13,266 nt of DNA. It comes from an uncultured Synergistales bacterium. Its GTDB lineage: Bacteria > Synergistota > Synergistia > Synergistales > Aminobacteriaceae. Position 1 is the stretch's first letter. Every line of letters starts with the position of its first letter. Shown one piece after another: positions 1 to 7,747 of the stretch. Location of the stretch: positions 1-13,266 of the forward strand of contig CAJODX010000013.1 in assembly GCA_905233295.1 (NCBI GenBank), in the 5' to 3' direction. The translations under genes and the position numbers were made by a program. The notes below the pieces were generated by a model, which worked only from the letters and a program-made list of their open reading frames with translations, did not search any database and had not been told where the DNA came from.

Positions 1-802
1 TGCGAGGTGCAACAGCGTTTGTCGCTACCATTCCCGTTCCAGCATCGCCTTCAGGAGGACAGAGAGGAACTCCGGGTTTCAGATTTCCCGTTTCGTCAAG
101 AAGAGCTGCACCTTCAGCCGTTAATTTCCCTGCGTCTTCACCTGCAATGAGGACTTTCGGAAAAATTTCGCGGAGTTTTAAAGGCTTTATCAACTCGTTG
201 AATTTTTCTTCCATAGACGAGTCATAATCGAGTTTTTCTGAATCTATCGGGAACATTCCGGCAGCATCGCCTATGCCGATAACTTTTTCGCCCGTGAGTT
301 TATAGTGAACATATGCAGCGAGCGTGAAGACCGAAGAAATATTTTTTACGTGAGGTTCGTTGTCCAAAATTCTCTGGTAAAGATGCGCGCATGTCCATCG
401 GAGAGGAATGTTGAACTGAAATAAATCCGTGAGAGTGTCGGCGGCTTTTGTCGTATTTGTGTTGCGCCATGTCTGAAATTTTGCGAGCTGTCTGTCATTT
501 TTATCGAGAGCAATATATCCGTGCATCATCGCGCTGATTCCTATTGCACCGAACGTTGAAGGTGTTACACCAAATTTTTTTTCAACGTCTTTCCTGAGCG
601 ATGAGTAACATGAACGCAATCCGACTTCAACATCTTCAAGGTCATAAGTCCATACGCCGTCAACGAGTTTATTTTCCCAGTCGTGAATCCCTGAAGCTAA
701 AACGTTACCTTCACAGTCAACGAGAACGCCTTTGATTCGCGTTGAGCCAAACTCGATTCCCAGTGCCGTATTGCCGTGAAGAATTAAATTTTTTGCGTCC
801 AT
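1..802 (-). CDS. FGGY-family carbohydrate kinase (xylulokinase-like), C-terminus cut off by window edge
   Basis: This is the N-terminal 267 codons of an FGGY sugar kinase, a family that phosphorylates pentoses and related sugars or polyols with ATP in the cytoplasm; full members are near 500 residues, so about half is present. The ATG at 802..800 gives MDAKNLILHGNTALGIEFGS, with the N-terminal phosphate-binding loop around residues 15-24 (Gly-Ile-Glu-Phe-Gly-Ser-Thr-Arg-Ile-Lys). A Glu (E17) stands where many family members have Asp. Further family-like stretches are SAMMHGY, the Trp-Arg-Asn-Thr segment and GDAAGMFPID, whose Asp is the likely catalytic base. The start lies 3 nt after the transketolase stop, with AAGG inside the transketolase end as ribosome binding site, so the two are probably co-translated. 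The substrate cannot be read from sequence; the transketolase neighbour suggests a pentulose such as xylulose. Confidence 0.85.
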   Translation of the reverse strand, partial: MDAKNLILHGNTALGIEFGSTRIKGVLVDCEGNVLASGIHDWENKLVDGVWTYDLEDVEVGLRSCYSSLRKDVEKKFGVTPSTFGAIGISAMMHGYIALDKNDRQLAKFQTWRNTNTTKAADTLTDLFQFNIPLRWTCAHLYQRILDNEPHVKNISSVFTLAAYVHYKLTGEKVIGIGDAAGMFPIDSEKLDYDSSMEEKFNELIKPLKLREIFPKVLIAGEDAGKLTAEGAALLDETGNLKPGVPLCPPEGDAGTGMVATNAVAPR

Positions 803-805
803 GAT

Positions 806-2743
806 TTACGCCTTGCCCTTCAAAATTTCATTGGCAACCTGTTCGGCTGAAATTCCCATTTCCGCACGCACCTGATCGGACGTTCCTGAAGCTCCGTAAC
901 GCGTAACGCCGAGAGTTTTGAAATTCGGGAGTAAAATCCCGCGCCGTGTAGCTTCAAGAGCCATAATCGCGCCCATTCCTGTTTCAACGTTGTGATCTTC
1001 GAGCGTGATGACAGAGTTTGTTTTCACAGCTTCCTGTATCGCGTTAATATCAGGCTCAAGAGGACATGACACACCGTAAACGGAAATTTTCAGATTATTT
1101 TCGCGCTCAAGGATTTCCGCGGCATTGAGAGCTATCTGCGCGGTGTAGCCGAGTGCAAAAATCGCGCCGTCTTTGCCTTCACGAAGTTTATCAGCTTTGC
1201 CGTATTCAAATTTGTAAGTTCCGGAATAATTTTCGAGAGCGTCAATCTTGCTACGTCCGACAGCGAGGCAGATGTCGCCGGGAGTCTTTAACATCCAGCG
1301 TGTTGCTCTGTCAGTCTGATTCGGATCAACAGGCACAACGAGTTTCCAGTTGAACATGTTGCGGATTAATCCAACGTAGTCAATGCACTGGTGAGTTTTT
1401 CCGTCTTCACCGACATCAAGTCCGACATGGGTCAAAACGGTTTTGTTCCCTGCGTGGTTGATGTCATTGAGACGCTGCTGGTTGTAAACTTCATCGATGC
1501 CGAAAACTCCGAACTCAGCCCAAAGGGAAACGACACCGGCAACGCTCGCCGCACCTGATGCAGTGGCTACGGAATGTTCCTGAATGCCGCACTGAATGAA
1601 ATTTTCGGGGCATTCGTCGCGGAATTTTCCTGTCATTACGGAAGGATTTAAATCGCAGTCGAAAACTAAAATCGGAGTCCGTCCGGGAACTTTGTAATTT
1701 AATTTTCCGACATCGGCAAGAGCTTTTCCGAACGCGCCGCGGTTGTCAGAAACTTTTTTGCCTTCGTATTCAAAAGGTTTTCCAGTGTCGATGTTCGGTG
1801 TCGGCGGAAAATCAATTTTTCTTCCTTTGTAGACTGGAGGATTTTTTCTGCGTTCGAGTGCGCGTGTTAGGGTGTCAGGGTCTTCGCCAAGATGTTTAAC
1901 GATTTCATTGTAAGCGTCAGCAGGAACGGCTTTTCCGTGATAATCCGCTTTGCCTTCCATGATTAAACCGTCTTTGCCCATCACTGTATGGCATAAAAGG
2001 ACAGTCGGCTTTCCATTTGAACCGGCGTTTTTGAGTGCATCGTAAAGTTCCGTGAAAGAATTTCCGTCGCATTCAACAGTTTCCCAGCCGTCAGCTTCCC
2101 AAATTTCTTTTATGTTGCACGGCATTATCTTTTTACGTTCGCCGGAAAGCTGGATTTCGTTCCAGTCGATTAACGCTGTAACGCCCGTGAGATTTTCCTT
2201 CACAGCCATTCGCCGTGCCTCTGCAATCTGTCCTTTTGTCTGACCTCCGTCTCCCATTAAGACATAGACGCGACCTTTATGACCGTTTGCGCGTTGTGCG
2301 AGGGCAAAGCCGACCCCGGCTGAAAGTCCCTGTCCTAAATTTCCCGACCCCCAGTCAATGCCGGGGACTTCGCGTGTAATGTGTCCCTGAAAGGCGCTGC
2401 TACAGTTTCTGAAATGAGCCATCGCCTCTTCGCGTTCAATGAAGCCCCATTCAGCAAGAGCCGCATAAACTCCGGCTGATGTATGACCGTGTGAAATGAT
2501 AACGTAATCGCGTTTGATTTCGTTGCAGTTTTCCGGCGTTAAATCCGCAACACCATAGACGGTAAGGAACATTTCCATACTTGAAAACGCTCCTGCGGGG
2601 TGTCCGCTTTTTGCCGCGTTTACCATGGTCAAGGCAGATACTCTTGCACGTTTTGCCGCGGCTTTGAGTGCATCAAGATTTTCATCGGTTAAATGATCCG
2701 CAATGAATTTATTAAGCTTGGGTAAAGACATAAAAATTTTCAC
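806..2743 (-). CDS. tkt: Transketolase, single-chain
   Basis: Thiamine-diphosphate enzyme of the non-oxidative pentose phosphate pathway that moves two-carbon units between sugar phosphates. Counting from the chosen GTG, the N-terminal ThDP domain carries SGHPAGAFSS (46-55), ISHGHTSAG (83-91), the LGQG segment (136-139) and the GDG motif (164-166) with its distal Trp-Asn (194-195). The pyrimidine-binding domain carries GIQEHSVATASG, whose Glu (about 389) is the expected catalytic acid. About 645 residues equals the usual one-chain length, so it is not the split two-gene form. I chose GTG at 2743..2741 because AGGAG lies 4 nt upstream (2752..2748). ATG at 2731 (641 residues) is an alternative with over-long spacing; the farther ATG at 2788 has no ribosome binding site. 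The stop is TAA. It follows the terminator at 2841-2869, so it needs its own promoter; I see only a TAAAAT (2796..2791) without a good -35. It leads into the FGGY kinase. Confidence 0.93.
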   Translation of the reverse strand: MKIFMSLPKLNKFIADHLTDENLDALKAAAKRARVSALTMVNAAKSGHPAGAFSSMEMFLTVYGVADLTPENCNEIKRDYVIISHGHTSAGVYAALAEWGFIEREEAMAHFRNCSSAFQGHITREVPGIDWGSGNLGQGLSAGVGFALAQRANGHKGRVYVLMGDGGQTKGQIAEARRMAVKENLTGVTALIDWNEIQLSGERKKIMPCNIKEIWEADGWETVECDGNSFTELYDALKNAGSNGKPTVLLCHTVMGKDGLIMEGKADYHGKAVPADAYNEIVKHLGEDPDTLTRALERRKNPPVYKGRKIDFPPTPNIDTGKPFEYEGKKVSDNRGAFGKALADVGKLNYKVPGRTPILVFDCDLNPSVMTGKFRDECPENFIQCGIQEHSVATASGAASVAGVVSLWAEFGVFGIDEVYNQQRLNDINHAGNKTVLTHVGLDVGEDGKTHQCIDYVGLIRNMFNWKLVVPVDPNQTDRATRWMLKTPGDICLAVGRSKIDALENYSGTYKFEYGKADKLREGKDGAIFALGYTAQIALNAAEILERENNLKISVYGVSCPLEPDINAIQEAVKTNSVITLEDHNVETGMGAIMALEATRRGILLPNFKTLGVTRYGASGTSDQVRAEMGISAEQVANEILKGKA

Positions 2744-2831
2744 CGCTCTCCTAAAAAATTTTTGAAATTGATTTTGTATGTGATGCATAAATTTTAGCTT
2801 AGAAATTCAGCAAACGCTACAAAAATTTTTT

Positions 2832-2869
2832 GCAAAAAAAAGAACCTCTGAAAAAAATTCAGAGATTCT
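2832..2869 (-). terminator. Intrinsic terminator of the zinc-ribbon membrane protein gene
   Basis: On the minus strand the stem AGAA-(A)-CTCTGAA / TTCAGAG-(G)-TTCT, with one internal mismatch and a 5-nt loop of T, is followed directly by a run of eight T. It begins 4 nt after the TGA stop of the gene at 2874-3449. The T run is present only on the minus-strand side, so it should act in one direction. It separates this gene from the transketolase. Confidence 0.85.
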
Positions 2870-2873
2870 CTTA

Positions 2874-3449
2874 TCACAAAGCCGGCGCAAAAATTTCAGC
2901 TTTTATCATTTTGTTAATCTGAAACTGAAGACAGATATATCCAAGAAAAAATAACGCAACGTCCGAAGACGATATGACTTTAAAAACAGCTTCGTCATTG
3001 CAGTTTTTTGCAGCGTATTCATTCAGAATTTTTTTTATGCTGAAACACATCCAGACAGCTCCTGCCCATATGACAAGATACGCTACACCTGAAAAATCCG
3101 CGGCGTTTTCAGAAATCTCAGAATCTTCGGGAGAAACGAAAAACAGCAGCACCCACCCGATAACATAAACAGCTAAGCCGACATCAGGAAATTTCATTCC
3201 GTCAACAAGCCCGCTGATATTTTTACGCCTCGAAAAATACCAATAAAGTCCATAAATTCCGAAAGTGAAAATTGAAATGAGAATGATGAAAAGTTCGGAA
3301 GTGTATTTCATTTGCGGAAGATCTTTTCGTGAGATTTTTTTTCTTTTTTGTAACGGTCTGTCTTCGTATTCAATGAAACTGCCGCAGTACGGACAGTGTT
3401 CTTCATCGCCTTTTAACGGAGCGCCGCAGGTTTTGCAGTTTAACGGCAT
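2874..3449 (-). CDS. Zinc-ribbon membrane protein, DUF4234-like
   Basis: A 191-residue protein with an N-terminal zinc ribbon (Cys5, Cys8, Cys19, Cys22, in two CxxC knuckles, the first followed by GAPL), a basic linker (residues 35-42, KRKKISRK) and four likely membrane segments at about 51-72, 90-106, 118-139 and 162-180. The first membrane segment contains FTFGIYGLYWYFSRRKNI and the last LQFQINKMI; both fit the DUF4234 family pattern known from many bacterial zinc-ribbon membrane proteins. Function is unknown for the family. The ATG at 3449 has only a distant AAGGA, 12 nt upstream. An extended -10 (TGTTAGAAT) lies about 43 nt upstream. The gene is a single-gene unit: it ends with TGA right before a strong terminator. 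It is divergent from the unknown gene at 3605. Confidence 0.8.
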   Translation of the reverse strand: MPLNCKTCGAPLKGDEEHCPYCGSFIEYEDRPLQKRKKISRKDLPQMKYTSELFIILISIFTFGIYGLYWYFSRRKNISGLVDGMKFPDVGLAVYVIGWVLLFFVSPEDSEISENAADFSGVAYLVIWAGAVWMCFSIKKILNEYAAKNCNDEAVFKVISSSDVALFFLGYICLQFQINKMIKAEIFAPAL

Positions 3450-3491
3450 ATTTTTTCATCGTCCTTTTGGGTAAATTTCTGAATTTTTGAG

Positions 3492-3500
3492 ATTCTAACA
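3492..3500 (-). promoter_or_regulatory. Extended -10 promoter candidate for the DUF4234-like gene
   Basis: The minus strand reads TGTTAGAAT, an extended -10 (TG-N-TAGAAT), in the divergent gap, with the hexamer at 3497..3492. No convincing -35 hexamer lies 16-18 nt upstream, so the call rests on the TG extension and position. Confidence 0.45.
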
Positions 3501-3525
3501 CAAAAAATCCGAGTGCGCTGTTAAT

Positions 3526-3554
3526 TTGCAATGAAAGATTTTAGATATTATAAT
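3526..3554 (+). promoter_or_regulatory. Sigma-70-type promoter of the unknown tail-anchored protein gene
   Basis: TTGCAA (3526-3531), exactly 17 nt, then consensus TATAAT (3549-3554). Transcription should start near 3561, leaving a leader of about 44 nt, AT-rich and with only a weak AAGAG ribosome binding site before the ATG at 3605. Confidence 0.75.
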
Positions 3555-3604
3555 TTTTCTGTTTAATTTAAGAATTAAAAAAATAGATTAAGAGATTAAC
3601 AGAT

Positions 3605-4651
3605 ATGCCTGACGAATTTATAATCACTGATGTACAAGATATAGCAGCTGAAGCTTTGCCGCCTAGCAATCTGACTGACCCGGAAGCTGAAGCAAATTCA
3701 AATAAACATTCAACGCCTGAGTTTCTCGCGCTCAAATCCACATTCGTTCCGAGCCGCGGCGATATGGGCGGAGGTTTCTGCGTTATCATCGAAGGTAAAT
3801 CCGGCAAAACGGTTTTTCAGGTTTTGTGGGTAGCTAAGCCTTACGCCACAGGAGTTATGATTGAACCGTCAAAAGACTGGCGAACTTTCATAAAACGTCT
3901 TCCGCAGATGGGACCTCTCGACAAAGACTGGGGCGAAAAATTTCAGGAGCAGCTGAAAGATATTCTGAATGTTCAGGAAAAAAGAAGATTATATGAAAAT
4001 TACACGAAAATGAAGCTCCGTCAGCTTGAAAGCATAATCCGAAGAAGCTTTGAATCTACTTCGCAGTGTGTTTTCAGTTCCGTTACTGACGCTGAACCTG
4101 TTGAACGCATAGAGCTTGAACGTGCAAAAGTCATAAAGCCTCTGCCGCCGTCCGCTGAAGAAGTTGCACGGAAAAAACGCGAACAGGAAGCAAAAGAAAG
4201 ATCCGAACAGGAAGAACAGGATCGTGAAGAAGCCAAAAAAGAAGGAGTTTTTGAAGGCACTCTCATAATGTGTACGCCTGTCCTTGACCCGGTGAGAGGC
4301 AAAGCATCATCATCTTTAGTCCCCGGCGATATTATCGAAGTCGGAATTGAAGGCGAAGGCACCAGCGCACTGATAAAAAAATATCTTGAAGAAAATAACA
4401 TTACGCCTGTTTTTCCGATTGAAGAAATAAAAGACACGGGCGGCAAAAAATTTCTTTACGTAAGAATCAGTGAGGAAGTCCGCGGCGTTGTAACGATAAC
4501 AAAAGACATTAAAATCAAAACGAAAAATTCTGATGTAAAAGAGACAAGTCCTGCACATTTATCAATTTTCGGAGATATATTTTTCTTCGGTGTGCTGGGA
4601 ATGTCTTTAATAATTTTATTGCTGGTGCTCCGCTATTTTTTCATTAACTGA
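3605..4651 (+). CDS. Unrecognised protein with charged central segment and C-terminal membrane anchor
   Basis: I do not recognise this 348-residue protein. The first 45 residues are acidic and probably disordered. Residues 46-160 look like a folded alpha/beta domain (GGGFCVIIEGKSGKTVFQVL near 55-74, then helical charged sequence). Residues 183-215 are almost entirely Glu/Lys/Arg/Gln with Ala, a likely helix or coiled coil. Residues 216-305 look like a second, beta-rich domain (GTLIMC, PGDIIEVGIEG, FLYVRISEEVRGVVTITKDI). A single hydrophobic stretch at about 325-345 lies 3 residues from the end, with no N-terminal signal, so the bulk should face the cytoplasm as a tail-anchored protein. It has its own near-consensus promoter and is the only plus-strand gene in the middle of the window; its TGA stop lies 4 nt from the convergent holA stop. 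The reading frame is long and base use matches the neighbours, so it is a real gene. Confidence 0.8.
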   Translation: MPDEFIITDVQDIAAEALPPSNLTDPEAEANSNKHSTPEFLALKSTFVPSRGDMGGGFCVIIEGKSGKTVFQVLWVAKPYATGVMIEPSKDWRTFIKRLPQMGPLDKDWGEKFQEQLKDILNVQEKRRLYENYTKMKLRQLESIIRRSFESTSQCVFSSVTDAEPVERIELERAKVIKPLPPSAEEVARKKREQEAKERSEQEEQDREEAKKEGVFEGTLIMCTPVLDPVRGKASSSLVPGDIIEVGIEGEGTSALIKKYLEENNITPVFPIEEIKDTGGKKFLYVRISEEVRGVVTITKDIKIKTKNSDVKETSPAHLSIFGDIFFFGVLGMSLIILLLVLRYFFIN

Positions 4652-4655
4652 AAAA
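4637..4655. terminator. Weak bidirectional terminator between convergent genes
   Basis: TTTTTCA, loop TTAAC, TGAAAAA forms a perfect 7-bp stem spanning the TGA stop of the plus-strand gene and abutting the holA stop. The stem arms themselves supply T-rich 3' ends on both strands. It is short and A/T-rich, so termination efficiency is uncertain. Confidence 0.35.
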
Positions 4656-5576
4656 TTAAATTTTCGACATCAGTTCCCAGATTATCAACTCAAATCCCTG
4701 CCAGCCTTCAGCTTTTCCCGTCTTCTCAAGAAATGAAAGTCTGGCAGCTTTTGCCATGAAAATTTTGATTTTTTCAGAACCGAAATTTTTCAGAGCGAGA
4801 CGCGCCTTTTTAGCAGCGTAGTTTTTCGTGCCGAGGGTCTTCAGCACTTCATCAGAAAAATTCATGCTGAAACACGAAATCATCAGCGCAGGTCTTAACC
4901 TGTTGGCGATTGCCGTAAGCGTCGGAAGAATCGAATCATCTCCGCGAAGATATTTCAAAGCCCTCGAAACATTTGAAGGATTGTTTTCACATACTCCGTC
5001 AAGGAACATTAACTGCGAACTTCCGCCCTCATCGAAAGAGACAGCCCTGACATCTTCGAGATTAACCTCGCGCCCTTCGGAATAAAGCGCGAGTTTTTTT
5101 ATTTCCGAACGTAACTCTTCCTGAGATTCAATGCTGTCTGCGAGAAGCTGAGCAGCATCAGATGAAAGTTTAAATTTTGATTCTTTCGCAAGCGCAACGA
5201 GCCATTTCGGACGCTCCCACGGCGGAATCTGCGCTTCAGGTTTTATGATCTCGATTTTATTTTTAACGGACTTGAGATTTTTTGTGTCTGAATTGAAAAT
5301 CAAAATTAAAAAACAGTCGGCGTTTTCATCTTCAGCTAAATTTGAAAGAGATTCCGGAAATTCACCGAGAGTTTCGGCGTTTTCGATAACGATTGTTTCA
5401 CGCTGAACGAAAAGTCCGGGAGTTAAAACGTTTTCAAAAAGGCTGTTCCACGTTCCGAATTTTTGAGCGTCATAGCGACCATTCAAAGGCAAATTTTTTT
5501 CAGCTGAAAATTTTAATTTTTCGTTTAACTGCCTTCGCTGAGATTCTGAATTTTCTATTGCTATGATGTGCGGCAT
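4656..5576 (-). CDS. holA: DNA polymerase III, delta subunit
   Basis: The delta subunit is the clamp-opening member of the replication clamp loader; it works with delta-prime and gamma/tau to load the beta clamp on primed DNA. The 306-residue protein (family usually 310-350) shows the divergent AAA+-like N-terminal half without a Walker A loop, as expected of delta: FVQRETIVIENAETL near 56-70 and CFLILIFNSD near 88-97. A helical segment ELRSEIKKLALYSEGREVNL (154-173) matches the most recognisable delta motif, and a helical C-terminal collar domain follows. It starts 6 nt after the folC stop and has no visible ribosome binding site (the upstream is AAAAAATAAAACGTC), so translation is likely coupled to folC. 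It is convergent with the gene ending at 4651. Confidence 0.87.
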   Translation of the reverse strand: MPHIIAIENSESQRRQLNEKLKFSAEKNLPLNGRYDAQKFGTWNSLFENVLTPGLFVQRETIVIENAETLGEFPESLSNLAEDENADCFLILIFNSDTKNLKSVKNKIEIIKPEAQIPPWERPKWLVALAKESKFKLSSDAAQLLADSIESQEELRSEIKKLALYSEGREVNLEDVRAVSFDEGGSSQLMFLDGVCENNPSNVSRALKYLRGDDSILPTLTAIANRLRPALMISCFSMNFSDEVLKTLGTKNYAAKKARLALKNFGSEKIKIFMAKAARLSFLEKTGKAEGWQGFELIIWELMSKI

Positions 5577-5582
5577 GACGTT

Positions 5583-6887
5583 TTATTTTTTGCGGATTAA
5601 CTGTCTCACTTGTTTTCTTATGTAGCCGATTAAATACAGACTCCCGCAGATTAAAACGGCTTCGTTGCCGTCGTTTAAAGCTTTTTTTACAGCGTCCAGA
5701 GGCTCTGAAAACGCATCGGGAACATTTCGCCATTCAAAATCTTTTGCGGCGTTTAATAATTCGTCAGTTTTCAATGCTCTTGACATTCCCGGAACTGTCG
5801 AAGCGTAAAACGCCGGATTTAATTCTTTATTTATTAACTCAAGACAGCCGATGTAATTTTTATCGCGCATCGCAGCATATACAACGCCGATTTTCAAATC
5901 TTTCCACAGAGTTTTTACGCTTTCGCATAAATTTTTTACGCCGTCAAAATTATGTCCGCCGTCAAGAATTATTAAAGGTTCACGCGAAATTATTTCAAGC
6001 CGTCCGAACCATTCAGCTTTTTTCATGCCTTCACGGATTGAAATTTCAGAAATTTTCGGGAAAAGATTTTTTATTTCAGATATCGCAAGAAGACTCAAAG
6101 CAGCGTTTTTTATCTGATAATCCCCGATTAATTTTGTCTGAACGTTTTTTAATTCGAGGTCAGGCGCAAGAAAATCAAAAAAATTTCCATCGGGCGAAAT
6201 TTTTACGTTTTTTATTTCAGTTTCTTCCGTTAAAACGTGCGGCAGGGCTTCACGTTCTGCGCAAAAATTTTTGAACATGGGGACTAAAGATTCATCAACG
6301 CCCGAAAAACATGCCGGAACATTTTTTTTCACGACCGCGAATTTTTCGCCGGCAATATTTTCAAGCAGAGGTCCGAGATATTCCATATGATCCATCGAGA
6401 TTGACGCAATAACAGAACAAACCGTGTTATCCATAACGTTGGTAGCATCGAATTTTCCACCGAGTCCGGCTTCGATAACTCCGACATCAATTTTATTTTC
6501 ACGGGCAAGCCAGAACGCGCAAGCCGTTACAAGTTCAAAATACGAAGGCAGCTCTTCATCGTGAGCAATAAATTTTATGATTTCTTCCGCAGCGGCTGTC
6601 CATTCGTCAGCACTCAAAGCTTCGCCGTTGACAGTGAAACGTTCGCCCGGACTTTCGAGATGAGGACTTAAATAAAATCCCGTTTTATATCCTGACGCAC
6701 GAAAAACTGAAGAAATAAAAGCACCTGTTGAGCCTTTGCCGTTTGTGCCTACAATGTGAACGGATTTGAAAGAATTTTGAGGATTTCCGAGCCGCGCTAA
6801 CAATTTTTCGATTCGTTCAAGTCCGGGAATGATTTTATTATTTGAATGAGCATATAAGATTTTTTCAAAATCATCGAAAGTTTTCAT
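5583..6887 (-). CDS. folC: Folylpolyglutamate synthase / dihydrofolate synthase
   Basis: Mur-ligase-superfamily enzyme that adds glutamate to folates and, in many bacteria, to dihydropteroate. The 434-residue length is normal. Motifs in order: P-loop HIVGTNGKGST (44-54), LSPHL (73-77), EAGLGG (139-144), SMDHMEYLG (164-172), EKFAVVK (181-187) where the Lys after Glu is the residue usually carbamylated in this family, GDYQIKNA (255-262), ILDGGHN (307-313) and CGSLYLIG (414-421). Two positions differ from the common form: Phe follows the EK pair (usually EKAGIIK), and Tyr replaces His in GDHQ. The ATG at 6887 gives the expected N-terminus (FDDFEKILYAHSNNKIIPGL) but has no Shine-Dalgarno, only an A/T-rich stretch. 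The start lies about 19 nt beyond the T run of the terminator of the upstream division operon. holA follows in the same unit. Confidence 0.95.
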   Translation of the reverse strand: MKTFDDFEKILYAHSNNKIIPGLERIEKLLARLGNPQNSFKSVHIVGTNGKGSTGAFISSVFRASGYKTGFYLSPHLESPGERFTVNGEALSADEWTAAAEEIIKFIAHDEELPSYFELVTACAFWLARENKIDVGVIEAGLGGKFDATNVMDNTVCSVIASISMDHMEYLGPLLENIAGEKFAVVKKNVPACFSGVDESLVPMFKNFCAEREALPHVLTEETEIKNVKISPDGNFFDFLAPDLELKNVQTKLIGDYQIKNAALSLLAISEIKNLFPKISEISIREGMKKAEWFGRLEIISREPLIILDGGHNFDGVKNLCESVKTLWKDLKIGVVYAAMRDKNYIGCLELINKELNPAFYASTVPGMSRALKTDELLNAAKDFEWRNVPDAFSEPLDAVKKALNDGNEAVLICGSLYLIGYIRKQVRQLIRKK

Positions 6888-6906
6888 AATTAAAAATTAA
6901 AAATTC

Positions 6907-6949
6907 AAAAAAAATCAAGGAGCCGAAATTTATTAAATTTCAAACTCCT
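6907..6949 (-). terminator. Intrinsic terminator of the murB-ftsZ-SPOR unit
   Basis: On the minus strand AGGAG-(TTT)-GAAATTT, loop AAT, AAATTTC-(GG)-CTCCT forms a two-part stem with an internal loop, followed within 3 nt by eight T. It begins 21 nt after the TAA stop of the SPOR gene. The T run is present only on this strand. Confidence 0.75.
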
Positions 6950-6970
6950 GAATATTAAATGTTAAGCAGT

Positions 6971-7747
6971 TTATTTTGCCGGAGGAAAAGAAAAACTACC
7001 TTTGAAACCAAGTTTCTGCATTGCCTGTACAACGTTTTCAGCGGCTTTTTTGTCAGTTCCGCCCTGCACCCAGACTTTAAAATGTTTTGACGCAGGATTT
7101 GAATAAACCGTAGCATTGTAGCCGGCTTTTTTAATTTTGTTCGCCGCGTCCTGCGCACCCGCCTTTGTAGTGTATGCACCGACCTGAACGCGCCATTGTT
7201 TCGGATTCACTGATGAATTTCCGCTCTGAGTTTTCGCCTGCGTCTGAGTTTTCGCCGTACCTGCCGGAGTTGATTTTGAAGTTTGCGTTTTAGACGCAGG
7301 AGTTTGCTTTTTCGTTACAGTCTGAGCAGATGCCGGAGTTTTTTTAGGCAGAGGCTGTGTCTGTACAGCAACGGCAAGCGCGAATAAATCCTCTTCTTCA
7401 TTTTTCGTCTCAGCTTTTGCTTCAATGTCCGAAGATACAGGGTCAGGAACTTTCGCGGCGGCTTCATTTTCAAGTCTGCTGCGTTCAAGTTCAGCGATTA
7501 TGGCAGGAGCTTCAGCATACGCCCTCGTTGTTGCAATGCCGGGAGAAGTTTTAAGACCGTTCAGAAAAAACTGACGCCCCGCAATGACAAGCAACAAAAC
7601 ACCAAAAACTCCGACAATCGGAAGGATAATATCTCCGAATGACGGTAGAACTCCGCGCTTTTTAAGTCCTCGCCTTACCGTCGGCGAAGATCTTCGCGGG
7701 CTGAAATCAGTTTTTGCGGTTCTTTCTGTAGATTGCAGGCTGGTCAT
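6971..7747 (-). CDS. SPOR-domain membrane protein, probably septal
   Basis: SPOR domains bind peptidoglycan stripped of stem peptides at the division septum. This 258-residue protein has a basic cytoplasmic N-terminus (1-36), one membrane helix (about 38-62, ILPIVGVFGVLLLVIAG), a long Thr/Gln/Lys/Ala-rich low-complexity linker (about 130-180) that should sit outside the membrane, and a C-terminal SPOR domain (183-258) starting QWRVQVGAYTTKAGAQDAAN and including VWVQGGTDKKAAENV. That is the bitopic layout of FtsN- or DedD-like proteins, but it is not clearly orthologous to either. The ATG at 7747 has AGAGGA 6 nt upstream and overlaps the end of the ftsZ reading frame by 41 nt, implying translational coupling. 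It is the last gene of the division unit, and a terminator follows. Confidence 0.85.
   Translation of the reverse strand: MTSLQSTERTAKTDFSPRRSSPTVRRGLKKRGVLPSFGDIILPIVGVFGVLLLVIAGRQFFLNGLKTSPGIATTRAYAEAPAIIAELERSRLENEAAAKVPDPVSSDIEAKAETKNEEEDLFALAVAVQTQPLPKKTPASAQTVTKKQTPASKTQTSKSTPAGTAKTQTQAKTQSGNSSVNPKQWRVQVGAYTTKAGAQDAANKIKKAGYNATVYSNPASKHFKVWVQGGTDKKAAENVVQAMQKLGFKGSFSFPPAK

Noticed and set aside
2744..2788. Longer transketolase start at ATG 2788
   Set aside because: No ribosome binding site precedes it, the extra residues do not resemble transketolases, and AGGAG at 2752..2748 would lie inside it.
4021..4446. 141-codon minus-strand frame inside the unknown plus-strand gene
   Set aside because: Ser-rich low-complexity shadow without ribosome binding site; the plus-strand frame has the promoter, anchor and full length.
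5744..6274. 176-codon open frame on the plus strand
   Set aside because: It lies wholly antisense to folC, whose motifs are complete; its protein has no recognisable family and an Arg/Gln/Phe-rich make-up typical of a shadow frame.
7250..7370. Apparent DNA repeats in the SPOR gene
   Set aside because: They reflect the Thr/Gln/Lys/Ala-rich linker codons of the protein, not a separate repeat element.
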